Assembly (NCBI RefSeq): GCF_963675585.1
Contig: NZ_OY776411.1
Coordinates: forward strand, 129,001 to 193,000
Direction of reading: 5' to 3'
Length of the DNA: 64,000 nt
From: an uncultured Draconibacterium sp.
Lineage (GTDB): Bacteria > Bacteroidota > Bacteroidia > Bacteroidales > Prolixibacteraceae
Shown here piece by piece: positions 35,032 through 44,567 of the stretch; position 1 is the stretch's first letter, and each line of letters opens with the position of its first letter. Both the position numbers and the translations under genes were made by a program. Below the pieces are notes generated by a model, which did no database searches, had not been told where the DNA came from, and saw only the letters and a list, made by a program, of their open reading frames with translations.

Positions 35032-36021
35032 TTAGTTATTCAGTATTTCCCAGATTTTATCTTTTAACTGCTGAATATTTTTCCCGCTCACCGAAGAGAA
35101 AAACAAGTGAGGTATTTCGCCCAGTTCAGCACTGATTTCTTTCATTAATTCTTCGTCGAGCATGTCGGCCTTACTTATTCCTAAAAAGCGCTGTTTGTCG
35201 AGCAATTCAGGATTGTATTTTTCCAACTCATTTAAAAGAATCTTATATTCCTGCAAATGGTCTTTGCTATCGGCAGGCACCATAAACAACAACATTGAAT
35301 TTCGTTCGATGTGGCGTAAAAACCGCAGACCAAGTCCTTTGCCTTCGTGCGCACCTTCAATTATTCCGGGAATATCGGCCATTACAAACGAACGTTGTTC
35401 GCGATGCCCCACAATACCCAAATTGGGCACAAGTGTGGTAAAATGGTATTCGGCAATTTTTGGTTTTGCCGCCGACACAACCGACAATAAAGTTGATTTT
35501 CCGGAACTTGGGAATCCAACCAAACCCACATCGGCCAATACTTTTAACTCGAGTGTTTTCCAGCCTTCAACGCCGTCTTCACCCGGCTGCGCATAACGCG
35601 GAGCCTGATTTGTAGCCGATTTAAAATGGTCGTTTCCTAAGCCACCGCGACCGCCTTCAGCCAGAATTTTTCTTTCGCCATGTTTTGTTATTTCAAACAA
35701 CAACTCTCCGGTTTCCACATCGCGGGCAATTGTACCCAGCGGAACTTCAAGCACAATGTCTTCACCATCGGCACCTGAACTTCGTTGTTTTCCACCCGGA
35801 TCGCCATTACCGGCTTTAATGTGTTTCCTGAACTTTAAGTGAAGCAGTGTCCACATTTGCTCATTGCCTTCCAGAATGATATGACCACCACGTCCACCAT
35901 CGCCACCATCCGGGCCACCAAAGGCAACAAATTTTTCTCTTCGCATATGCGCCGAACCGGCTCCTCCGCTTCCCGACTTACAATGAATTCGTACGTAATC
36001 AACAAAATTTGATTCAGCCAT
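35032..36021 (-). CDS. obgE: GTPase ObgE/CgtA
   Basis: 329 residues. The glycine-rich Obg fold at the N-terminus (about 1-158) shows [20 protein letters not shown] and [10 protein letters not shown]. The G domain (about 159-329) has G1 [10 protein letters not shown], switch [11 protein letters not shown] and a final G4-type ISKAD. The variable C-terminal OCT domain is missing, as in many Bacteroidota. Obg binds the 50S ribosomal subunit and links growth to the stringent response. It is the first gene of a three-gene unit with PAP2 and the MutS-like protein and follows the terminator of adk. Confidence 0.95.
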   Translation of the reverse strand: MAESNFVDYVRIHCKSGSGGAGSAHMRREKFVAFGGPDGGDGGRGGHIILEGNEQMWTLLHLKFRKHIKAGNGDPGGKQRSSGADGEDIVLEVPLGTIARDVETGELLFEITKHGERKILAEGGRGGLGNDHFKSATNQAPRYAQPGEDGVEGWKTLELKVLADVGLVGFPSSGKSTLLSVVSAAKPKIAEYHFTTLVPNLGIVGHREQRSFVMADIPGIIEGAHEGKGLGLRFLRHIERNSMLLFMVPADSKDHLQEYKILLNELEKYNPELLDKQRFLGISKADMLDEELMKEISAELGEIPHLFFSSVSGKNIQQLKDKIWEILNN

Positions 36022-36068
36022 ATATTTCTTTTCTCAATGTGCGTAAACTACAGAAAGTTTTCAATAAA

Positions 36069-36106
36069 AAAGGTGTAATTCGTGCGTAAACATGAATTAC
36101 ACCTTT
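36069..36106 (-). terminator. terminator of the hpt-adk unit
   Basis: A perfect 13-base-pair stem (AAAGGTGTAATTC with GAATTACACCTTT) has a 12-base loop. On the minus strand it is followed by TTTTTTATTG. It lies directly after adk, so obgE needs its own promoter. Confidence 0.85.
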
Positions 36107-36115
36107 AGTTGTTCC

Positions 36116-36688
36116 CTACAATTTTTCAACAACTGCCTTTAATCTTCCGGCAATTTCCTCAACAGAACCCATTCCATCAATGTTGTAATGTTTTCCCTGA
36201 GGTGTGTAATATTCGATTAAAGGGAATGTTTTTTGAGTATAAACAGCAATCCGATTTTCAATAATTGATTGATTTTGATCATCGGCACGCCCCGATACTT
36301 TTCCACGACTTAACAAACGGTCGATTAACTCGTTGGTTTCAACCTGTAAACAAAGCATTGCAGAAATTGGGGTGTTGTTTTCATTCAATAAAACATCTAA
36401 GGCTTTTGCCTGATCTACCGTGCGAGGAAAACCATCGAAGATAAATCCTTTGGCCTCTTTGTGCGCCTCTAACTTGGATTTAATCATACCAATTACAATG
36501 GCATCGGGCACCAATTCACCTTTGTCCATGTTTTTTTTGGCGGCAATCCCCAACTCTGTTTGGGCAGCAATTTCGCTACGCAACAAGTCGCCGGTAGATA
36601 AGTGGATTAATCCAAATGTTTCAATAAGAAATTCAGCCTGGGTGCCTTTCCCTGCTCCCGGAGGGCCGAATAAAACTAAATTAAGCAT
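36116..36688 (-). CDS. adk: adenylate kinase
   Basis: 190 residues. The P-loop GPPGAGKGTQ is at residues 8-17, followed by LSTGDLLRSEIA, GFPRTVDQA and the LID start RGKVSGRADD. The LID is the short form without a zinc-binding cysteine set. It balances ATP, ADP and AMP in the cytosol. It lies 26 bases downstream of hpt on the same strand, a purine-nucleotide pair, and has its own terminator. Nothing unusual. Confidence 0.96.
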   Translation of the reverse strand: MLNLVLFGPPGAGKGTQAEFLIETFGLIHLSTGDLLRSEIAAQTELGIAAKKNMDKGELVPDAIVIGMIKSKLEAHKEAKGFIFDGFPRTVDQAKALDVLLNENNTPISAMLCLQVETNELIDRLLSRGKVSGRADDQNQSIIENRIAVYTQKTFPLIEYYTPQGKHYNIDGMGSVEEIAGRLKAVVEKL

Positions 36689-36714
36689 ACTATTTTTGGT
36701 TTTTATTTTTGGTT

Positions 36715-37257
36715 CTATTCTTTAACAACAGAATAAATATCTAACAAGTTACGACCATAGCCGTCATAATCAAGCCCATAACCCACAATAAAATCGTTCG
36801 GAATTTCCAATCCCACGTATTTTAAATCAACTTCCTTTTGCAAGGCATCGGGTTTAAGCAATAAAGTAGCTACAAACACTTCTTTTGGCTTCATTTTATC
36901 CAACTGGTCCTGAATATTGTTTATGGTAATACCCGTGTCAACAATGTCTTCCAATACAACAACTGTTCTACCCTCGATTTCTTCATTTAAACCAATCAAC
37001 TGTTTCACCTTTCCCGTGGTTGAATCGCCTTCGTACGAAGCCAATTTTACGAATGAAATTTCCGACTCAACAAAATCGATACGTTTAAAAAGTTCGGCTG
37101 CAAACATGAACGAACCATTTAATATACAAAGAAATAGCGGATCCTTGTCGGCCAGTTCAGTGTTCATCTGATCGGCCATTTTTTCAATTACCGAACGAAT
37201 TTTTTCATAAGGGATAAATATCTCAAATTCTTTATCGAGAATTTTAACTTTCTTCAT
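36715..37257 (-). CDS. hpt: hypoxanthine phosphoribosyltransferase
   Basis: 180 residues. The PRPP-binding signature VVVLEDIVDTGITIN (about residue 95) and the early CILNGSFMFAAELFKRI loop match type I phosphoribosyltransferases of the HPRT group; GYGLDYDGYGRNL at the C-terminus is the purine-binding region. It salvages hypoxanthine (and usually guanine) to IMP or GMP using PRPP. It is co-oriented with adk and divergent from purE, so salvage and de novo purine genes share one control region. Confidence 0.95.
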   Translation of the reverse strand: MKKVKILDKEFEIFIPYEKIRSVIEKMADQMNTELADKDPLFLCILNGSFMFAAELFKRIDFVESEISFVKLASYEGDSTTGKVKQLIGLNEEIEGRTVVVLEDIVDTGITINNIQDQLDKMKPKEVFVATLLLKPDALQKEVDLKYVGLEIPNDFIVGYGLDYDGYGRNLLDIYSVVKE

Positions 37258-37284
37258 ATGGAATTATGATTTTTTATAAATTGC

Positions 37285-37303
37285 CAAATTTACTGTATTT
37301 TCG
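37285..37303. promoter_or_regulatory. divergent promoter elements for hpt and purE
   Basis: On the minus strand TAAATTTG (37285-37292) matches TAnnTTTG, 28 bases before the hpt ATG. On the plus strand TATTTTCG (37296-37303) is a one-mismatch -7 element, 62 bases before purE. They lie side by side in a 107-base divergent region. No -33 box has ideal spacing, so both are tentative. No purine riboswitch was recognised. Confidence 0.4.
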
Positions 37304-37364
37304 CCTGAAAATAGTTGGTGCAAAATAACAAAACAATTCCGGTAACTAAAAATTAAAGTATACA

Positions 37365-37871
37365 ATGACTCCAAAAGTTAGCATTATTATGGGCAGCACA
37401 TCCGATTTGGGTGTAATGGAAAAAGCTGCAAAATTATTTGACGAATTTGAAATTCCTTTTGAAATTAATGCACTCTCGGCTCACCGCACTCCTGAACAGG
37501 TTGAGGTTTTTGCCAAAGGAGCCAAAAACAGAGGTATTAAAGTAATAATTGCAGGTGCAGGAATGGCTGCGCATTTACCTGGTGTAATTGCCGCAATGAC
37601 TCCGCTACCCGTTATTGGTGTTCCAATTAACGCAAGTCTTTCGGGATTCGATGCCATGCTGGCCATTTTACAAATGCCTCCGGGAATACCTGTTGCAACT
37701 GTTGCTGTTAACGGCGCCTTAAATGCTGCTATTTTAGCGGTTCAAATGATGGCCACCGGCGACGAGGCATTAATGAACAAACTGATTGAATACAAAGAAG
37801 CCTTAAAAGGAAAAATTGTTAAAGCCAATCAGGAATTGTCGGAAATCAAATACAATTTCAAGACGAACTAA
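37365..37871 (+). CDS. purE: N5-carboxyaminoimidazole ribonucleotide mutase, PurE class I
   Basis: 168 residues. IIMGSTSDLGVMEKAAKLFDEF near the N-terminus and ALSAHRTPE with the catalytic histidine, then AGAGMAAHLPGVIAAMTPLPVIGVP, are the standard PurE class I signature. It rearranges N5-CAIR to CAIR in de novo purine synthesis. No purK lies next to it in the window. It is divergent from hpt and has a terminator 30 bases after its stop. Confidence 0.96.
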   Translation: MTPKVSIIMGSTSDLGVMEKAAKLFDEFEIPFEINALSAHRTPEQVEVFAKGAKNRGIKVIIAGAGMAAHLPGVIAAMTPLPVIGVPINASLSGFDAMLAILQMPPGIPVATVAVNGALNAAILAVQMMATGDEALMNKLIEYKEALKGKIVKANQELSEIKYNFKTN

Positions 37872-37899
37872 TTCGGATTAAAATATTTTCCGTAAATTT

Positions 37900-37933
37900 A
37901 AAGAGGTGTGTTTTAGCAACATACCTCTTTTTA
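37900..37933 (+). terminator. terminator of purE
   Basis: The stem AAAGAGGTGTGTT pairs with AACATACCTCTTT (13 pairs, one G-T) over a 5-base loop, followed by five T residues. The tail ends one base before the start codon of the next gene, whose promoter must therefore lie within or before this hairpin. Confidence 0.75.
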
Positions 37934-37934
37934 T

Positions 37935-38753
37935 ATGTTAAAACCCTTTTTAATACTTATAGTCTCTGTAATTAGTTGCCTCAAAATTTCTGCCTCCGAC
38001 AACTATCCTGTTGGTGCGCGCCCAATTGCTTTGTCCAATGCCTTTGTTTCCATTACCGATTTGTGGAGCACTTTCCACAACCAGGCAACTTTGGCTTCGT
38101 TCGAAACATTTTCTGCCGGTATTTTTTACGAATCAAAATTTCTGATCGACGAATTATCTCTTGCAGCCGCCTCCGTTGTATTACCCATTGAGGCAGGAAC
38201 CTTTGGATTTAGCTTTTACCAGTTTGGCGAAGGAACATTTAAAGAACACAAAGTGGCTCTGGCATTCTCAAAAAAATTATCACCGCGGCTAAATGCAGGA
38301 ATTCAACTCGACTATTTTTCGCAGCGTTTCCCCGAAAATGAAAGTTCAACAGGCTTTGCCACATTCGAATTTGGGTTAAGTTACAAAACAACAGAACAGC
38401 TCACTTTGGGTGCCCATTTTTTTAATCCTGTAAATAACGGGTTTCAACTGCCCGAAGGCAAACAGAAAATGCCTGTTGTATTCAGGTTTGGTGGACACTA
38501 CCAATTTTCAGATTTAGTTTTAATTAGCACCGAAGTACAAAAAAGCTCAGACTTCCCCTGCGTTGTTAAAACCGGTTTGGAATTTGTTCCGGCACAAAAC
38601 CTGTTCCTGCGTTTTGGCATATCAGGGAGGCCGGTTGCATACACTGCGGGCCTTGGGTACTCTTTTGGAAAAATAACTACTGACTTTGCATTTAGCTACC
38701 ACGGGAATTTGGGGCTTTCGCCGGCGGTTTCAATACGGTATAATTTACAATGA
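37935..38753 (+). CDS. outer-membrane beta-barrel-like protein, PorQ/PorV-type
   Basis: 272 residues with a signal peptide (MLKPFLILIVSVISCLKISA). The mature start PVGARPIALSNAFVSITDLWST, with an N-terminal hatch-like segment followed by alternating beta strands to a final aromatic-containing strand (SIRYNLQ), resembles PorV/PorQ and FadL-type barrels. Those in Bacteroidota serve the type IX secretion system or uptake. The assignment to PorQ is only a resemblance. It overlaps the next gene by 4 bases (ATGA), so the two are translationally coupled and probably work together. Confidence 0.72.
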   Translation: MLKPFLILIVSVISCLKISASDNYPVGARPIALSNAFVSITDLWSTFHNQATLASFETFSAGIFYESKFLIDELSLAAASVVLPIEAGTFGFSFYQFGEGTFKEHKVALAFSKKLSPRLNAGIQLDYFSQRFPENESSTGFATFEFGLSYKTTEQLTLGAHFFNPVNNGFQLPEGKQKMPVVFRFGGHYQFSDLVLISTEVQKSSDFPCVVKTGLEFVPAQNLFLRFGISGRPVAYTAGLGYSFGKITTDFAFSYHGNLGLSPAVSIRYNLQ

Positions 38754-40792
38754 AAAAGTGCCTGACATATATTGCCGTTTTAATTGTAGTTTTTGCGCCA
38801 CTATTGATGCAAGCACAGGAAGCCAATCAGCAAGAAATTATTGAAGCAATTATTGAATCGCATCTCGACAAACTTGAAGAAGGAACCGATGTTGCTCTGG
38901 TTATTGAAGACCTCGAAAGTTTTGCCGAACATCCTATAAACATAAATGCGACCAATGCCAACGAGCTGGCGCGCCTCTATTTATTAAACGATGTACAAAT
39001 ACAAAAACTACTCAACTACATTGCCAACTCTGGTCCGGTATATTCTATTTATGAGCTAAATTCCATTGATGGATTTTCGCGCGACATACTGCAAAAGATG
39101 CAGGTATTTATTCGTTTTGGTGAAATGAAGCCTGAAACAACATCCTTGAAAGAGGAGCTAAAATACGCCAGACATCAAGTACTTATGCGTGGTTTGGGCA
39201 CTCTTCAAAAAGCGAAAGGATATAAAACAAATACTGAAGGTACAATCCCATATGAAGGAAACTGTTTTCGCTATTATTCAAGATACAATTTTGAAGTGCG
39301 AGACCGACTTTCGTTTGGCGTAACTGCAGAAAAAGATCCGGGAGAAGCTATTTTTAAGGGCTCAAACAAACAGGGATTCGACTTTTACTCCGGCCATTTT
39401 AGTGTTAAACTCAACAAAACAATTGAAAACATAACAGTTGGCGATTATCTGGTACGTTCCGGACAAGGACTTGTGCTGTGGCAAGGATACACAACCGGCA
39501 AATCCGAAGATGTGCTGGGCATTTCAAAAACCGGTCAGGGAGTGCGTGCCTACACATCGGTTGATGAAAACTTTTATTTCAGAGGTGCTGCAACAAGCTT
39601 AAACCTGGGAAGTGGCAAACTAAGTTTATTCTACTCTCAGAATAAAGTGGATGGTAATATTGTTCTGAACGAATCAAGCGGAAACGTCTTTACCAGTCTG
39701 CAAACCTCAGGCTACCACCGTACTTCGAGTGAAATTGAGGATGAAAACACCGTAAAAAACACGAACACCGGAGGATTACTTTCGTGGCATTTTAACCACC
39801 TGAAAATTGGAGCCTCATTTGTATTTCAACAATTCGACAAACCATACATGCGCAGCTCTCAACTCTACAATTTATTCCGATTTAGTGGTTCCGAAAATTA
39901 CACCGGTGGTGTTGATTACCTGTTTAACAAAGGGAAATACCAGCTGTTTGGTGAAGCGGCACTTTCAAAATCAAAAGGGAAAGCAGTAGTGCAGGGAGCA
40001 GTTGCTCACTTACACGACCAGCTAAGTTTCTCTCTGCTTTTCCGGCACTTCGACAAAGATTACCATGCACTTTGGGGCAATACTTTTGCCGAAGGGAGTT
40101 CGGTGAACAACGAAACCGGGCTGTATTTTGGTGCAAAATTTCTTCCTGCAAAACATGTGTCCATTTCGGGATATTCCGATGTGTACCGGTCGAAATGGAT
40201 TAATTATTCAACTGCCGGCCCTGCAAATGCATGGGATATTTTTGTTCAGGCTGATTTCACTTTTTCTGAAAGATATTCTTTTTACCTGCGTTTTAAAAAC
40301 GAAGAAAAAGATCAAAAATTTAAAGAAGAAAACCGATATGTAAATCAACGCGAGAGAACGCAAAAAACCAGATTTCATTTTCAATACAAAGCATCGGAGA
40401 AGTTACTTTTAAAAACACGTTTTGAACATGTTTATTACCGGGGGCAGAAAAAAGAGAACGGCTTTCTTGTTTTTCAGGATGCACAATTTCAGCCACAAAA
40501 TACACCGCTTACAATTGCTGCCCGCATTGCCTGGTTTTCTACCGAAAGTTATGATTCCCGAATTTATGCCTACGAAAACGACATCCTCTACACCTTTTCA
40601 ATACCGCCTTATTACGGGAAAGGATTTCGTACTTATTTTAATTTAAGCTACAAAATTTCGGACAAAATAGAATGCTGGGCAAAAGCCGCAAACACGCACT
40701 GGACCGACCGTGAATCAATAAGTTCGGGACTAAATTTAATTGATGGGAACAACAAAACAGAGTTAAAAATCCAACTCAGGTTGAAATTTTAA
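38750..40792 (+). CDS. exported helix-hairpin-helix protein with a beta-barrel-like C-terminus
   Basis: 680 residues with a signal peptide (KKCLTYIAVLIVVFAPLLMQAQ). Residues about 60-125 form a ComEA-like helix-hairpin-helix region (ININATNANELARLYLL, then VYSIYELNSIDGFSRDIL). The remaining 550 residues are strand-rich, with many Tyr/Phe-rich strands (FRYYSRYNFEVRDRLSFG, LFSLLFRHFDK-like segments) and end in KIQLRLKF, the look of an outer-membrane barrel. Secreted HhH proteins of this type are frequent in Bacteroidota and uncharacterised. The DNA-binding-type HhH suggests DNA uptake or surface DNA contact, but that is inference. It is coupled to the upstream barrel. Confidence 0.75.
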   Translation: MKKCLTYIAVLIVVFAPLLMQAQEANQQEIIEAIIESHLDKLEEGTDVALVIEDLESFAEHPININATNANELARLYLLNDVQIQKLLNYIANSGPVYSIYELNSIDGFSRDILQKMQVFIRFGEMKPETTSLKEELKYARHQVLMRGLGTLQKAKGYKTNTEGTIPYEGNCFRYYSRYNFEVRDRLSFGVTAEKDPGEAIFKGSNKQGFDFYSGHFSVKLNKTIENITVGDYLVRSGQGLVLWQGYTTGKSEDVLGISKTGQGVRAYTSVDENFYFRGAATSLNLGSGKLSLFYSQNKVDGNIVLNESSGNVFTSLQTSGYHRTSSEIEDENTVKNTNTGGLLSWHFNHLKIGASFVFQQFDKPYMRSSQLYNLFRFSGSENYTGGVDYLFNKGKYQLFGEAALSKSKGKAVVQGAVAHLHDQLSFSLLFRHFDKDYHALWGNTFAEGSSVNNETGLYFGAKFLPAKHVSISGYSDVYRSKWINYSTAGPANAWDIFVQADFTFSERYSFYLRFKNEEKDQKFKEENRYVNQRERTQKTRFHFQYKASEKLLLKTRFEHVYYRGQKKENGFLVFQDAQFQPQNTPLTIAARIAWFSTESYDSRIYAYENDILYTFSIPPYYGKGFRTYFNLSYKISDKIECWAKAANTHWTDRESISSGLNLIDGNNKTELKIQLRLKF

Positions 40793-40823
40793 TTTTGAAT
40801 GTGTTACTTTGCCGAGTTAAATA

Positions 40824-41972
40824 ATGAATATGGTTAACTACAATTTCGACGACATTCGTCCGTATCACGACAAAGAAGTGAGGGAAAAAATGCGCATTTT
40901 GGTTAAGGATAAAACCTTCGACAAAGTTTTAATGCATTTATTTAAATACCGGCCCAAGGTTGAAATGGTAAAATTCCAACTTCGCAGAATCAGGAGTATA
41001 AAACAATTGCAGGGTGTATTTATTTACGACTTGCTGCACTGGCTCATCGATAAAACCTCGGATGGATTAAAATGCACCGGAATTGAAAAGCTGGATAAAA
41101 CAAAACCATATCTTTTTATTTCAAATCATCGCGACATTATTCTGGATGCCGCCATCCTGAATTTTCTGATTTTTGAATACGGGATGAATACCACTCAGAT
41201 TGCCATTGGCGACAATCTGCTGCTTTACGAGTGGATCGAGCACATGGTAAAACTAAATCGCTCGTTTGTGATAAAAAGGAGTCTTCAACCACGCGATTTA
41301 ATGAAAGCTTCGGAGAAAGTTTCTCATTTTATCCGTAAATCGATTACCGAAGACAAAATGTCGGTTTGGATTGCGCAGCGTGAAGGACGCACCAAAGACG
41401 GGAATGACCAAACCCAGCTCAGCGTACTTAAAATGCTCAACATGAGCAACAAGGATGGAATATCGGACGGATTTAACGAATTAAACATTGTACCTGTTTC
41501 TATTTCGTACGAAATTGAACCTTGTGGATTGGCCAAAATGAAAGAGCTGATAAAGAAAGAACATTATGGTGCAAAAAAAACAGACAAGGATGATTTGAAA
41601 AGTATGTCGATGGGAATGTTTACACCAAAAGGCAGAATGCGTTTTGTTTTTGGCGATCCCATTGAAACACACTTTACTGTTACCGACAACGCCGAGCAAC
41701 GCAACAAATATTTAAAGGATTTAGGTGATTTAATTGACGAACAGATTTACCGCAACTTTAAACTTTGGCCAAACAATTATGTTGCCTACGACATGTTAAT
41801 GCAGGAACACAGGTTTAAAGATAAATACACCAACGAAGAAGAAAAGAAATTCAGGATGATGGTAGAACAGGCCAATGTGCATGTTGATTACCCCATTACC
41901 GATATTACCGAACGTTTTCTGAAAATATACGCCAATCCGGTTATTAATAAGCTAAAAGTTTCTAAAATATAA
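40824..41972 (+). CDS. glycerol-phosphate acyltransferase-like protein (PlsB/PlsC superfamily)
   Basis: 382 residues. The acyltransferase motif I is FISNHRDIILDAA (about 97-109) and motif III IAQREGRTKDG follows about 80 residues later. These identify a 1-acyl-glycerol-phosphate acyltransferase fold, but longer than PlsC (about 240). It is closer to large Bacteroidota 'glycerol acyltransferase' proteins. Its catalytic motif reads H-x5-D instead of the usual H-x4-D. It probably acts at the inner face of the membrane on phospholipid or aminolipid precursors. It is followed by the HAD gene after 2 bases, so the two form an operon. Confidence 0.82.
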   Translation: MNMVNYNFDDIRPYHDKEVREKMRILVKDKTFDKVLMHLFKYRPKVEMVKFQLRRIRSIKQLQGVFIYDLLHWLIDKTSDGLKCTGIEKLDKTKPYLFISNHRDIILDAAILNFLIFEYGMNTTQIAIGDNLLLYEWIEHMVKLNRSFVIKRSLQPRDLMKASEKVSHFIRKSITEDKMSVWIAQREGRTKDGNDQTQLSVLKMLNMSNKDGISDGFNELNIVPVSISYEIEPCGLAKMKELIKKEHYGAKKTDKDDLKSMSMGMFTPKGRMRFVFGDPIETHFTVTDNAEQRNKYLKDLGDLIDEQIYRNFKLWPNNYVAYDMLMQEHRFKDKYTNEEEKKFRMMVEQANVHVDYPITDITERFLKIYANPVINKLKVSKI

Positions 41973-41974
41973 GC

Positions 41975-42607
41975 ATGCAGTCGATAATCTGGGATTGGAA
42001 CGGGACATTACTGAATGACCTTGATTTTTGCATTACAACAATAAATAAGTTGTTAAAAAAGCGTGGCCTCAATCTGGTTACGCACGACTCGTACAAAGCC
42101 GTTTTTTCGTTTCCGGTAAAAGATTATTACGAAGCCATTGGTTTTGATTTTGAAAAAGAAGAGTTTGCCATTCCTGCCCGTGAGTTTATCGACCTCTACA
42201 ATGCGGGAGTACAAAACTGTGCCCTTCACACTTCGGTTAACGATGTGCTTTCTTATTTTAAAGAAAAAGGAATTCGGCAGTTTGTGCTGTCGGCCATGCA
42301 GGAAGACATGCTGATTAAAACCCTGAAACACCAGGGCATTTTTGACTACTTTGAAGGAATTGCAGGATTAAATGACCATTATGCAGTTTCAAAAATTGAA
42401 CGTGGGCAACAATTGATTTCTGAATTTGGTATCAATAAAAATAATTCGACAATGCTTGGTGATACCATTCATGATTTTGAAGTGGCAGATCAGCTTGGAC
42501 TCGACTGTATATTAATTGCCGATGGGCACCAATCGGAAGAAAGGCTCCAAAAAACCGGGGTTAAGGTTATATCCGAATTAAAAGATTTAAAGCTCTTGCC
42601 TCTTTAA
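41975..42607 (+). CDS. HAD-family hydrolase, phosphoglycolate-phosphatase-like
   Basis: 210 residues. Motif I is WDWNGTLL near residue 7-14, motif II FVLSAMQEDML, motif III lysine in SKIERGQQLI and motif IV LGDTIHDFEVAD. The order and cap size fit subfamily I HAD phosphatases. The second Asp of DxDGT is Asn (DWNGT), a variant seen in many Bacteroidota homologues; it may lower or alter phosphatase action. It is in one operon with the acyltransferase. Its stop codon overlaps the stop of the convergent recJ. The substrate is unknown. Confidence 0.88.
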   Translation: MQSIIWDWNGTLLNDLDFCITTINKLLKKRGLNLVTHDSYKAVFSFPVKDYYEAIGFDFEKEEFAIPAREFIDLYNAGVQNCALHTSVNDVLSYFKEKGIRQFVLSAMQEDMLIKTLKHQGIFDYFEGIAGLNDHYAVSKIERGQQLISEFGINKNNSTMLGDTIHDFEVADQLGLDCILIADGHQSEERLQKTGVKVISELKDLKLLPL

Positions 42608-44331
42608 TCCAGAAAGTCGCGCTTTTTAATATCGCGAATAAACAACTGAAGATTTCTTTTTCCCCTGTATTCATTTTCGTTGATCGAATAACACACATCA
42701 AACGGCGACCCCGATGTAATTACATCGTACGCTTCCGATTGATTAAAAGCAATCCCTGGAAAAATACCTGAATTTACATCCGGTTCTACCAAATCGAGTT
42801 TTAAGTGCTCCTGATTTTTCCCCACCAAACGGCTGGTGCCCGCATCAAAAACATCTTCGGTAACAAACACCGGAGTCATGTTATGCGGGCCAAACGGAGC
42901 AAACTGTTTTAATATTCGGTAAAAGCGTGGTGTAATCTCGCTGAGTGGAATTTTTGCATCCACTTCAATGGTTTGTATTTGTTGCTGATCGGTAATTTGT
43001 TTCGTTACAATATCCTCAAAACGACGCTGGAATTCAGGAATATTTTCAATTCGCATGGTTAATCCGGCAGCATACATATGGCCGCCATACGACTCAAGTA
43101 AATCGCTGCACTGGCCAATGGCTTCGTACAAATCAAAGTCGCGGATCGAACGAGCAGATCCGGTTGCCAGTCCATTCGATTCGGTTAAAATAATAGTCGG
43201 ACGATAAAAGTGTTCGGTTACTCTTGAAGCTACAATTCCAACAACTCCTTTGTGCCAATCGCGATTGTACAAAACGGTACTGTTCATGGCTTTTAACTCC
43301 TGACTGTTTTCAATTGTATCCAGCGCTTCCTGAGTGATATCGCGGTCGAGTGTTTTGCGAATTTCGTTAAACGAGTCGATTTCCTCTCCCAGTAAATCTG
43401 ATTTATCTTCGTCGTTTGCCACCAGAATTTGCACCGATTTTTTACCGTGTTCAATTCTACCCGAAGCATTTAACCGTGGCCCGATTTTAAAAACAATGTC
43501 GCTAATTGTTATCTCGGTGCCGTTTATTCCGGCAAAATTTATAATGGTTTGCAGGCCAATTCCCGGATTCGAATTTAATTTCTTTAGTCCGTAATAAGCC
43601 AACACACGATTTTCTCCTGTTATTGGTACAATATCGGCAGCAATACTAACGGCAGCCAAATCGAGCAAGTCGTAAATTTCTTCAGGGTCAATGTCGTTTC
43701 TTTGGCAATAGGCTTGTAACAACTTAAACCCAACACCGCAGCCCGACAATTCTTTGTACGGGTAGTTACAGTCCGATTGTTTTGGATCGAGAACCGCGAC
43801 AGCCGGCGGCACTTCATCGTCGGGATTATGATGGTCGCAAATAATAAAATCGATGCCGCGCTGTTTCGCATTCGCAATTTTTTCAACAGCTTTAATCCCG
43901 CAATCCAACACAACAATCAGCGAGCAGCCATTTTCTTCGGCATAATCGATGCTTTTGGGCGAAATTCCATATCCTTCGCTGTAACGATCCGGTATATAAT
44001 ATTCAATGTCTTTAATTCGCTGTTTTAAAAAAGAATACATCATGGCAACCGATGTAGTTCCATCCACATCATAATCGCCATAAACGATTACTTTTTCTTG
44101 TTTTTCCACTGCAATATTTAAACGATCCACCGCTTTGTCCATGTCCTTCATTAAAAACGGATCGTGCAAATCGCTAAGTCGTGGTCGGAAGAATGCCTTC
44201 GCTTCGTTATAGGTCTTAATGCCGCGCTGCACCAGCAATCGGGCAATTACCATGTTCACATTTAATGCAGCAGAAAGATGCTTTACCTCGTTTTGGTCGC
44301 CCTGCTTTTTTAAGTTCCAAATTCTATCCAT
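42604..44331 (-). CDS. recJ: single-stranded-DNA-specific exonuclease RecJ
   Basis: 575 residues from MDRIWNLKKQG, which I take as the start because it matches the family N-terminus (xWxLK). The frame is open 15 codons further upstream without family likeness. The DHH domain has VYGDYDVDGTTSVAMM, CDHHNPDD (DHH) and VLDPKQSDCNYPYKELSGCGVGFKL. DHHA1 follows near 330-480 (YGGHMYAAGLTM), and an OB-like C-terminus ends at RDIKKRDFLD. RecJ degrades 5'-ended single strands in RecF-type recombination and mismatch repair. It is monocistronic and convergent with the HAD gene, sharing TTAA at the stops. Confidence 0.95.
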   Translation of the reverse strand: MDRIWNLKKQGDQNEVKHLSAALNVNMVIARLLVQRGIKTYNEAKAFFRPRLSDLHDPFLMKDMDKAVDRLNIAVEKQEKVIVYGDYDVDGTTSVAMMYSFLKQRIKDIEYYIPDRYSEGYGISPKSIDYAEENGCSLIVVLDCGIKAVEKIANAKQRGIDFIICDHHNPDDEVPPAVAVLDPKQSDCNYPYKELSGCGVGFKLLQAYCQRNDIDPEEIYDLLDLAAVSIAADIVPITGENRVLAYYGLKKLNSNPGIGLQTIINFAGINGTEITISDIVFKIGPRLNASGRIEHGKKSVQILVANDEDKSDLLGEEIDSFNEIRKTLDRDITQEALDTIENSQELKAMNSTVLYNRDWHKGVVGIVASRVTEHFYRPTIILTESNGLATGSARSIRDFDLYEAIGQCSDLLESYGGHMYAAGLTMRIENIPEFQRRFEDIVTKQITDQQQIQTIEVDAKIPLSEITPRFYRILKQFAPFGPHNMTPVFVTEDVFDAGTSRLVGKNQEHLKLDLVEPDVNSGIFPGIAFNQSEAYDVITSGSPFDVCYSINENEYRGKRNLQLFIRDIKKRDFLD

Positions 44332-44567
44332 GCTGCGTTTTTGTGTTTTTAAAGCCGTTAAACAGCAAAGATACAAATTGAACGTTCATATGGAAATAAA
44401 ACATCGTTCCCAACATTATTTTTTGTTTGATTCATATTCCAATCACAAATTACAACCGACTAGTTTTATTATCTTTGGCGAAATTTTCAGAAGAGCATTG
44501 TACAATTATGCATCTTCATTAAAATTGGCCTTCGGGGTAAAAGAAGAAATTGCAGATGTTTACACCA

